Part shown: positions 1-6,173 of the stretch, in pieces
How the letters are laid out: each line of letters begins with the position of its first letter
Numbering within the stretch: position 1 is the first letter of the stretch
Assembly: GCA_045544655.1 (NCBI GenBank)
Contig: JAZPZL010000191.1
Location: forward strand, 1 to 25,330
DNA length: 25,330 nt
Direction of reading: 5' to 3'
Source of the DNA: RGIG5579 sp045544655
Lineage (GTDB): Bacteria > Bacillota > Clostridia > Oscillospirales > SIG627
Position numbers and translations under genes: made by a program
The notes under the pieces: generated by a model
Databases searched by the model: none
What the model saw: the letters and a program-made list of their open reading frames with translations, nothing else
What the model was told of the DNA's origin: nothing

Positions 1-1
1 A

Positions 2-1084
2 GTATATGCCGGTTATGCAGCCGGTACTGTGCTTAAGCACGATGACGTTTGTGACAGTTGCCGCGTGGTAGGCGATATGGACCGGAATGGAAAAGTGGAT
101 CCGGATGATGCGATTCATCTGCTCTTTCACGCAAATTTCCCCGAGAGTTATCCCTTGCCCGGATGTGAATACGAGAAGCCCTATGAGCCTCCTGCGAATT
201 CCGAAGCTGTTTCTCATCCTCTTGACGGAAAAAAGGTTATTTTCATCGGAAACTCGTACACATACTACGGAAAATGCGTGATCGGTAAGGATAATTCGAT
301 TCAGAGCCAGAGTGAGCGCAGTGGCGACAAGGGGTATTTCTACCAGATTGCTAAGGAAAACGGTGCTGATATTGACGTGACCAACTGGACCTATGGGAAC
401 CACTGCCTGGAGGATACCTTCGGCGGAAGCTGTGAGGCGAACCGTGGCTGTGACGGTCACGATCACTCCAAGGATCTGACCGACCGCTATTATGACTACG
501 TAATGTTTCAGGAAAGCAGTAAGCGAATCGACGGATTTATGGAGTCGGTGGAGACGATTATGACGTTTTTCCGTGAGGCAAATCCCAACGTGAAATTTTT
601 CTGCCTTGTCCCCCTTCGCCTTTATGAGCTGGATACCACCGAGTGCAAGCAGGTTTTGAAAAATCTGAAAGCCGTGGAAGAAATGGGCGTGACCGTTGTG
701 GACTGGGGAAGGATCGTATACGATATATACAGCAACAACACGGAAGTTCCCGGAAGCGATATGACCTACAACCGGCATAGCTTCGTTATTTCCCAAAGCG
801 CTTCCGACGGACATCATCAGAATATGCTGGTGGGGTATCTAACCGCACTGATGACTTGGTGCGCCGTTACCGGCGATTCCGCCGTTGGTCAGGAATACAG
901 ATTTACGGGAGATCCCACGGTCAATTCCGCTTTTGATTTTGAAAAGTTCCGCAATAGTTATTACTCTTATGGGGACGTTACCACAAATTTCGATACGGCA
1001 CTGAAAAGTAAATCCGAGGTAACGGGCTTCCAGAAGCTCATTGACAAATACCTGAAAGAAAAAGGATACCGCAACTACAAATAA
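2..1084 (+). CDS. Secreted dockerin-linked SGNH-hydrolase-like protein (5' end outside window)
   Basis: The reading frame is open from the left edge, so the true start and any signal peptide lie outside the window. Near nt 35-60 is a His/Cys-rich motif (KHDDVCDSC) of a kind seen in clostridial surface proteins. It is followed by one dockerin-type calcium loop, GDMDRNGKVDPDDAIHLL. After a Pro-rich linker comes a domain opening with KKVIFIGNSYTYYG. The serine of GNSYT (about nt 248-262) is the expected SGNH nucleophile, and SDGHH (about nt 803-817) supplies a plausible Asp/His pair near the C-terminus. I infer an extracellular esterase or deacetylase acting on polysaccharide or glycan substituents. 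Only one dockerin repeat is visible, so a second may lie upstream or binding may be atypical. The gene ends in a strong hairpin terminator. The domain call is fairly firm; substrate and attachment are not known. Confidence 0.65.
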   Translation, partial: VYAGYAAGTVLKHDDVCDSCRVVGDMDRNGKVDPDDAIHLLFHANFPESYPLPGCEYEKPYEPPANSEAVSHPLDGKKVIFIGNSYTYYGKCVIGKDNSIQSQSERSGDKGYFYQIAKENGADIDVTNWTYGNHCLEDTFGGSCEANRGCDGHDHSKDLTDRYYDYVMFQESSKRIDGFMESVETIMTFFREANPNVKFFCLVPLRLYELDTTECKQVLKNLKAVEEMGVTVVDWGRIVYDIYSNNTEVPGSDMTYNRHSFVISQSASDGHHQNMLVGYLTALMTWCAVTGDSAVGQEYRFTGDPTVNSAFDFEKFRNSYYSYGDVTTNFDTALKSKSEVTGFQKLIDKYLKEKGYRNYK

Positions 1085-1093
1085 AAACGCAAA

Positions 1094-1123
1094 AAAGAAG
1101 ATCGGCGAAAGCCGATCTTCTTT
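1094..1123. terminator. Bidirectional intrinsic terminator
   Basis: A 13-bp perfect stem (AAAGAAGATCGGC with its complement) closes a GAAA loop, with an A-rich left flank and a T-rich right flank. It lies between the convergent dockerin gene and the YjbQ-family gene and can serve both. Confidence 0.85.
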
Positions 1124-1138
1124 GTGTTTTGAGAGGGG

Positions 1139-1759
1139 TTATCTCTTCTTCCACTCGTCGTACTGCTCCATATAAGTCTTCTCTTCTGCGGGGAACTTAC
1201 GGAGGGTGTTAACGACTTCGCCGTTGTTGTATTTGCGGCATCCAACGTCTTCGGTGGTACCCATGATGGTAACGTTGCACTGACGGGGACGAGCGCGAAC
1301 GTGATCCCAGTCGATGAAGTAGATGTGAGCGAATTCACCAAGGTCAAGAACGCCGTCCTTGATGGTGATGGTTTCGCTTCTGCCGAAGAATACGGAGCGG
1401 AGGTGACCGTCGGTATTCATGGAGGTGAAGTTACCGGGCTCGTTTACGTATCTGCCGAACTGAGCGTGTACGGGACCGGGGTGACGGTACTGATGCTCTT
1501 CAGCAAAGTCGGGGATCATCTTTCTCATAATGTCGAGCAGGTCGTGCTGCAGGAACTCCAGGTCGAAGGTATCGAAGTCGTGAGAGCACTCCTGGATCAT
1601 TACGGAGCAGGTGGTGTGGTGAGAAACAACGGCAACGGTACCGTTCTTCACGCCGGATTCCTCAACGATCTTATGAACGTCGATGGAAATGTCGTGGAAG
1701 GTGGGGATCCATCCTCTGGACTGCAGCTGAATCTCTTTTTGTACTACTTTAAATTCCAT
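1139..1759 (-). CDS. YjbQ/UPF0047-family protein, enlarged form
   Basis: The protein has 206 residues. It carries the family landmarks HHTTCSV (47-53) followed by Glu57, NTDGHLRS (115-122), a GRSETI strand, and DWDHVRARP (150-158) leading into VTIMG. The histidines at about 48, 119 and 153 match the conserved metal or ligand pocket of the YjbQ fold. Members are usually about 130-140 residues. This one has extra length between the first two motifs and a charged tail from about residue 168. E. coli YjbQ has weak reported thiamine-phosphate synthase activity, but the cellular role of the family is unsettled. It is the last gene of the five-gene carbohydrate operon, 32 nt after the TIM paralogue, with a clear AGGAGG site before ATG. 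That suggests a sugar-phosphate-related job rather than thiamine synthesis. Family confident, function open. Confidence 0.8.
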   Translation of the reverse strand: MEFKVVQKEIQLQSRGWIPTFHDISIDVHKIVEESGVKNGTVAVVSHHTTCSVMIQECSHDFDTFDLEFLQHDLLDIMRKMIPDFAEEHQYRHPGPVHAQFGRYVNEPGNFTSMNTDGHLRSVFFGRSETITIKDGVLDLGEFAHIYFIDWDHVRARPRQCNVTIMGTTEDVGCRKYNNGEVVNTLRKFPAEEKTYMEQYDEWKKR

Positions 1760-1791
1760 ACTATTTTCCTCCTGAAAATAAAATTAATAAC

Positions 1792-2508
1792 TTATTTCTG
1801 AGCCTGTTTTGCGTCCCAGGCTTCACGGACTGCGCGGATCATATCGTCAACCATCTGATATCTTGCTTCGGGAGTGGGAAGACCCACGATACCGGAGGAA
1901 GAACCGGTTGCTTCTGCGCCTGCGAAAATGTTGCGGTATACGTCGTCATAGCACTTGATTCCTGCACCCTGAAGAACCAGAATGTCGGGATTTACGTCCT
2001 TAACGGCGCGGATGGAAGCCTCTACGTACTCTTCGTCGGAAGCCTTGCCGGTACCGATGAGCTCGGTGGGCTCAGCTACGATGATGTTGGGCTCCAGATG
2101 AGCGATGGCAGCAGCCTCTGCGCAGGAGTCTGCACAAACGATGGTAGCCAGACCAACCTCGTCAGCACGCTTGATGGCGGCCTTCAGCTGGGCAACGGTA
2201 ACGGGCTTCTCACAGTGGTTCAGCATAACGCCTTCTGCTCCTGCAGCCACGAGGCTTTCGGGGAGAATGTCAGCCAGACCTCTGCCGGGGGTGAGAGAAT
2301 CCATGTGAGGTGCGAAAACGTGGATCTTCTCCGTTGCTTCCTTTACTCTGCGGATCTCAACGATGGGGGTGGTGAAGATGATGTCAACGTTGTACTTTTT
2401 GCTGGCAGCATCCGCAACCTTGGCGAGCTCTACTACGTCGTCGCCCCAAAGATAGTTCTTGGGACCGATCTCGAAGAAGGGTGCCTTGATGGTGATATTC
2501 TTAATCAT
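1792..2508 (-). CDS. Triosephosphate isomerase-like phosphosugar isomerase
   Basis: A 238-residue TIM-barrel protein resembling the short archaeal-type triosephosphate isomerases. The catalytic set is visible: Lys8 (TIKAPFF), His98 (NHCEKP) and Glu146 (AEPTELIGTG). Phosphate-binding elements are GAGI (181-184) and GSSSGIV (202-208). Several flanking positions differ from true TIM: the usual N-x-K asparagine is Thr6, HSERR has become HCEKP, and the N-terminal loop is APFF. True TIM interconverts glyceraldehyde-3-phosphate and dihydroxyacetone phosphate. TIM paralogues in polyol operons, such as EryH of erythritol catabolism, isomerise tetrulose phosphates. Sitting fourth in an operon with an FGGY kinase and two other isomerases, it probably acts on a pathway intermediate rather than in glycolysis. 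ATG has an AAGGAG site; the gap to the upstream gene is 17 nt. Confidence 0.75.
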   Translation of the reverse strand: MIKNITIKAPFFEIGPKNYLWGDDVVELAKVADAASKKYNVDIIFTTPIVEIRRVKEATEKIHVFAPHMDSLTPGRGLADILPESLVAAGAEGVMLNHCEKPVTVAQLKAAIKRADEVGLATIVCADSCAEAAAIAHLEPNIIVAEPTELIGTGKASDEEYVEASIRAVKDVNPDILVLQGAGIKCYDDVYRNIFAGAEATGSSSGIVGLPTPEARYQMVDDMIRAVREAWDAKQAQK

Positions 2509-2525
2509 TGGTTTTCTCCTTCCAA

Positions 2526-3122
2526 TTATTTCTTATTCAAACGCTCACCTACCGCTCCGCCGGGATGGGTGAGGGCGAACTGCTCGTTGACAAAGCCGGT
2601 CTCTTCAATGAGAGCGGTCTGCAATGCATCGAATACGGATGCAAGGGCAACGAAGCTGGAGGTGGACTGGGAGTTGTACTTATCGGTTTCCAGATCCACG
2701 CGCATGGGGATCACGATGTCGGAGCCTTGTGCAAGGGGGGAATCCATCTTTTCCGTTACGGCAATAACGGTTGCGCCCTTGGCGTGGGCAATATTCATAA
2801 TGGGGAGCAGCTCCGCAGTCTTACCGCCGCGGGATGCCAGAACCATAACGTCACCCTTCTGGATGAAGCCCATACCGCCGTGTACTGCTTCTGCAGGGGA
2901 GATGAAGCGGGCGGGGCGTTCAATGCAGCACAGGGAGTGAGCAAAGTGGGTGCAGCAGATACCGGAGTGACCGCAGCCTGCGGTGCCGATGCGCTCTGCC
3001 TTTGCCAAAGCCTCTACAGCCTTTGCAAATACGTCCCAATCCATAACTTCTTTTGCGCGGGTGATTTCAGCCGCTTCAATGTCAAATGCCTTCTGTGCGG
3101 CAATCAATGCTTCGTTTTTCAA
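2526..3122 (-). CDS. SIS-domain phosphosugar isomerase (KpsF/GutQ-like, no CBS domains)
   Basis: A 198-residue single SIS domain. Motifs are GCGHSG (49-54), HGGMGF (81-86), SRGGKT (97-102) in the phosphate-binding loop, and HPGGAVG (186-192), the hallmark of the arabinose-5-phosphate isomerase group (KdsD, KpsF, GutQ). Those enzymes are about 320 residues with C-terminal CBS pairs; this one stops after the SIS domain. I infer aldose/ketose isomerisation of a phosphorylated sugar. The chosen start is TTG at 3122, which overlaps the TGA of the upstream isomerase gene; a nearby ATG is out of frame, and a GAGG lies about 10 nt upstream. The start is therefore likely but not certain, and translation is probably coupled to the upstream gene. 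Its substrate should be a product of the operon's kinase. Confidence 0.75.
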   Translation of the reverse strand: MKNEALIAAQKAFDIEAAEITRAKEVMDWDVFAKAVEALAKAERIGTAGCGHSGICCTHFAHSLCCIERPARFISPAEAVHGGMGFIQKGDVMVLASRGGKTAELLPIMNIAHAKGATVIAVTEKMDSPLAQGSDIVIPMRVDLETDKYNSQSTSSFVALASVFDALQTALIEETGFVNEQFALTHPGGAVGERLNKK

Positions 3123-4468
3123 GACTCATATACCTCGATTCCTAAAATTGAACAGATGTTTCTGATCTGTGCGCGGTTATCACCGTAGGTGATCACGTAG
3201 TGCTGACAAGCAACGTGCTGAGCAAAGTCGTCCACGTTCTCCATCTCGATCTTCAAAGAGGGGAGCTGGGGTGCGGGCTGAGCCCAACCGTACTCTTCCC
3301 ACTTGGGAGGAGTGACGCCGTTTCCGTGTACGATGTGCATCATATACTTGCCGTTTTTGTAAACCAGGCGGCTCATGGTGAGTTCACCCGTCTTTACCTT
3401 GGAGATATTCAGGATACCCTGATTGAGAAGACCGAATGCGGCGGGCATTACGGTAACCTCGCCCTCAACGACCTGAGAAGGTACGTAGTCGGGAACGCCT
3501 GCCAGAACGCCGTCCTCGAAGAATTCGTAGAATTCCAGATAGAAGGGAGTTCCGCCTACCAGCTCCTTCATCATCATCAGGGTCACGCAGCCCAGGGAGT
3601 CGTTTTCGGGAACGGTGAGATAGCCGTCCTCAGCAAGGAGCATAAATACGGGAGCGGGAGGGAAGCCCATAAACTTCTTCATACCGTCCACGTCCTTCAG
3701 GGAGATGGCTTTATAATCTCTCTCTTCTGCGATCTGCTTTACGGTCAGGTAATAAGCGGCGGCGGTCTTCATCGGCTCATCGCTGCAGGGAGAAACGAAG
3801 GTCCACTTCTTGATGCGGTTTTCCACAACGTCCATGATCTCTTTTTCATCCAGCTTCTCGAATCTCTGCTGCATATCCAGCATTTCAAAGGTCTCGATTT
3901 CGGGACCGATGACCTTTTTCAGAGAAGCACCGTCGTACAGAGTGCCGTAAAGGTTCATATCGCGGTAGCCTGCCATACCAGCCTTCTGATGGCGAATGGC
4001 GCGTGCTGCAATGGCGGCCTTGCAGTAATCGGCAACTCTCTTGGAGTTGGAGGGCTTGCCGATCATATCGTAAATGTAGGTGAAGGTGAAGCCAAGATCC
4101 TCCAGCGCGGCGCGGAGACCCGTGGTACCTGCCTGATCTGCGGTGGTGACGATTCTGCCGTCCTCCATCCATCCGCACAGACCCCAAAGAACCATGGGGA
4201 GGTGACGGTAGTGCTCAGCGATCTTAATTACTGCGTGGGTGGGGATCCATCCGCCGACACAGAGAACGACTGCGTCGTAACGGTCTTTTGCAAGGGTCTC
4301 AATAGCACCCTTGATCTGTACCTCCTCATAATCGTCAGCAACGGGAATGACCTTTACAAGATCAAGACCCTCTTTTTCCAGAGCCTCTGCAGCGGCGGTG
4401 GTACGGGAAATGATGACTTCTACGGGAGTGTTGACTTCTCCGAAGCCGATAAATGCTACTTTTGCCAT
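3119..4468 (-). CDS. L-fucose/L-arabinose isomerase-family protein
   Basis: A 449-residue cytoplasmic protein with the two-part fold of the FucI/AraA superfamily. The N-terminal Rossmann-like half starts AKVAFIGFGEVN and contains LCVGGWIPTHAV (69-80) and WGLCGW (95-100). The C-terminal half contains PENDSLGCVT (287-296), aligning with the E-x-D-x-x-G-A segment that holds a metal-binding glutamate. The family interconverts aldoses and ketoses with Mn2+. The His-Cys-Gly stretch expected after that segment is not seen; the region reads LAGVPDYVPSQVV, so the active site is unusual. ATG at 4468 was chosen over a longer upstream frame because GAGG precedes it and the extension overlaps the kinase gene. 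It lies 2 nt after the kinase stop. Substrate unknown; likely an uncommon sugar feeding the adjacent kinase. Confidence 0.75.
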   Translation of the reverse strand: MAKVAFIGFGEVNTPVEVIISRTTAAAEALEKEGLDLVKVIPVADDYEEVQIKGAIETLAKDRYDAVVLCVGGWIPTHAVIKIAEHYRHLPMVLWGLCGWMEDGRIVTTADQAGTTGLRAALEDLGFTFTYIYDMIGKPSNSKRVADYCKAAIAARAIRHQKAGMAGYRDMNLYGTLYDGASLKKVIGPEIETFEMLDMQQRFEKLDEKEIMDVVENRIKKWTFVSPCSDEPMKTAAAYYLTVKQIAEERDYKAISLKDVDGMKKFMGFPPAPVFMLLAEDGYLTVPENDSLGCVTLMMMKELVGGTPFYLEFYEFFEDGVLAGVPDYVPSQVVEGEVTVMPAAFGLLNQGILNISKVKTGELTMSRLVYKNGKYMMHIVHGNGVTPPKWEEYGWAQPAPQLPSLKIEMENVDDFAQHVACQHYVITYGDNRAQIRNICSILGIEVYES

Positions 4469-4470
4469 AG

Positions 4471-5883
4471 TTATTCCTCCGAAATATTCAAAAGCTGATC
4501 CAGCTTTTTGTACTTGCGATAAGCCTTGGTGTAATCCACGCCCCGGGGACTGTAGGTTTTCTTGGTCTTGACGATTCCCTTGCAGGCTTCCTCGATGGAG
4601 GAGTATGCGCCGCAGCCTACGCCTGCCATAATGGCGGTGCCGAGACACGCGGATTCCTTTTCCTGCAGGGTGGAAAGATTCAGACCCGTAACGTCCGCTT
4701 TGATCTGCGCCCAAAGGGGGCTGGTGGCACCGCCGCCGGTGATGCGGATCTCATCTGCTTCTGCGCCGATGCATTCCAGATCGTCCTTCAGGGTGAAGGC
4801 GACTGCCTCCAGAATGGCGCGGGCAAAGTGACCCTTGCCGTGTGCCAGGGTCATACCCCAGAAAGCACCGCGGGCATCAGGATTGTAAACGGGCATGGTA
4901 GAGCCGCAAAGGTGGGGCAGGAATGCCAGCCCCTCTGCACCGGGACCTGCCTTCTCTGCTTCTTCATCCAATTCGCGGAAGGAAAGCTCGGGTGCAAAGT
5001 TGTTGCGGAACCATTTCAGTGCCATACCTGCGGTAGAGCTCCAAAGAAGGGAAACGTACTTGTCGCCGATGGCGTGCAGGTGGCAGGGGATCTTGGAATT
5101 GGGATCGTAGGGAGGAATGGTATCGGTTACCACGCAGATCGCCATAATGGTACCGGTCATTTCACTGACGATGTTTTCATCCACTACGCCAACGCCCACG
5201 GCACCTGCGATCTGGTCCAAGGCACCGGTCACTACGGCAATATCACCGAAGGAGCCGATCTTGGTAGCGGAAGGATGGATTGCGGGAAGCATTGCACGGT
5301 CAACGCCGATGAAGTCCAGCATTTCCTGCCACCAATCCTTCTTGGTAATGTCCAGATAGATGGTAGAGGACTGAATGGTGGGCTCGGTGACAAACTCACC
5401 GGAGAGCGCCCAAAGGAGCCAATCCTCCAGCATAAATACTTTTTTGGTCTTTGCCCATACTTCCGGCTTGTTTCTCTGTACCCAGAGAAGCTTGCAAGCG
5501 GGCCAACCGCCGGTGCATTCAGCCTGACCGGTCACGTTGTAAATGGTTTCACCGCCGAAATGAGCCTCGATCTCTGCGGCTTCCTTTACGGCGCGGTTAT
5601 CCAGCCAAACGATGGCGGGCATGGTAGGATTTCCCTCGTCATCGGTGAGGATCAGGGTCTCGCCCTGGGTGTCAATGGAAATGGCGTCGATCTTGACGCT
5701 TTCCTGAATCTTTGCAATGGCTTCCTTTGCAATGCGGATATACTCCATTGCATCAAATTCTACCAGATCACCGCGGGTATCCAGGGTATAGTCGATATTG
5801 GTTTCTGCAAGGCACGTTCCCTTTTCGTCAAAGCAGACGGCTTTGAGGGAGGTGGTGCCTACGTCGATTCCCAGTAAATTCAT
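4471..5883 (-). CDS. FGGY-family carbohydrate kinase
   Basis: A 470-residue FGGY kinase, close to the usual family length. The N-terminal domain begins LLGIDVGTTSLKA (phosphate-1 loop). The catalytic base is Asp223 in GALDQIAG, followed by the SEMTGT segment (240-245). The C-terminal domain has the adenosine motif TGGGA (382-386) and ends with the LGTAIMAG element. The closest character is xylulokinase/fuculokinase-like, that is, ATP-dependent phosphorylation of a ketose. It is the first gene of the operon, about 60 nt downstream of the predicted transcription start, with an AAGGAG site before ATG. It probably commits the ketose made by the adjacent isomerase to the pathway. Family call is firm; substrate (pentulose, tetrulose or other ketose) cannot be read from the sequence. 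Confidence 0.88.
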   Translation of the reverse strand: MNLLGIDVGTTSLKAVCFDEKGTCLAETNIDYTLDTRGDLVEFDAMEYIRIAKEAIAKIQESVKIDAISIDTQGETLILTDDEGNPTMPAIVWLDNRAVKEAAEIEAHFGGETIYNVTGQAECTGGWPACKLLWVQRNKPEVWAKTKKVFMLEDWLLWALSGEFVTEPTIQSSTIYLDITKKDWWQEMLDFIGVDRAMLPAIHPSATKIGSFGDIAVVTGALDQIAGAVGVGVVDENIVSEMTGTIMAICVVTDTIPPYDPNSKIPCHLHAIGDKYVSLLWSSTAGMALKWFRNNFAPELSFRELDEEAEKAGPGAEGLAFLPHLCGSTMPVYNPDARGAFWGMTLAHGKGHFARAILEAVAFTLKDDLECIGAEADEIRITGGGATSPLWAQIKADVTGLNLSTLQEKESACLGTAIMAGVGCGAYSSIEEACKGIVKTKKTYSPRGVDYTKAYRKYKKLDQLLNISEE

Positions 5884-5939
5884 CCTGTTTCTCTCCTTCG
5901 GAAAAAACTAGATTCTGTGAGATAAAATCCCAACATATT

Positions 5940-5968
5940 CCACCTATAATTTTACCATAAACAGGTGG
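5940..5968. promoter_or_regulatory. Candidate operator dyad over the carbohydrate-operon promoter
   Basis: CCACCT (5940-5945) and AGGTGG (5963-5968) form an inverted repeat with a 17-bp spacer. One arm sits at the predicted transcription start and the other in the -35/-10 spacer, the right place for a repressor. The arms are only 6 bp, so chance is possible. No regulator gene is adjacent. Confidence 0.4.
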
Positions 5969-5977
5969 GAGTGTCAA
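5949..5977 (-). promoter_or_regulatory. Vegetative promoter of the five-gene carbohydrate operon
   Basis: Reading the minus strand, TTGACA (5977-5972) is a perfect -35 box, followed by 17 bp and TAAAAT (5954-5949). It would give a 5' leader of about 60 nt before the kinase ATG. Confidence 0.85.
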
Positions 5978-6078
5978 CAACGAAAGCGGGAAAAGTACGA
6001 GTGAAAAAGCATTTTCAGCAAAAAATGCGGAATGGGAAAGCCGTTTTTGATAAAAAAAGCTTGGGGCGGGGGGAGGAG

Positions 6079-6107
6079 TTGACGAAAATGGAAAAATACA
6101 TTATAAT
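6079..6107 (+). promoter_or_regulatory. Vegetative promoter of the topoisomerase gene
   Basis: TTGACG (6079-6084), a 17-bp spacer and a perfect TATAAT (6102-6107) precede the topoisomerase start by about 65 nt. It diverges from the carbohydrate-operon promoter about 100 bp away. Confidence 0.85.
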
Positions 6108-6173
6108 AATATAAAATGTGATAAGTATTGTTTGTTGGAAGAATGCCGATATTTTGGCTTGATAGGAGAGTTT

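Noticed and set aside
3200..4498. Long open frame (432 codons) on the plus strand opposite the FucI-like isomerase
   Set aside because: It is antisense to a gene with clear family motifs, has no ribosome site, and its protein has no recognisable domain; it arises from the codon bias of the real gene.
4469..4714. N-terminal extension of the FucI-like isomerase
   Set aside because: The extension is Arg/Gln-rich, overlaps the kinase gene out of frame, and a proper ATG with GAGG is present at 4468.
6009..6028. Small GCATTTT/AAAATGC hairpin between the divergent operons
   Set aside because: Weak AT stem with no T tract and no gene ending there; not a convincing terminator or operator.
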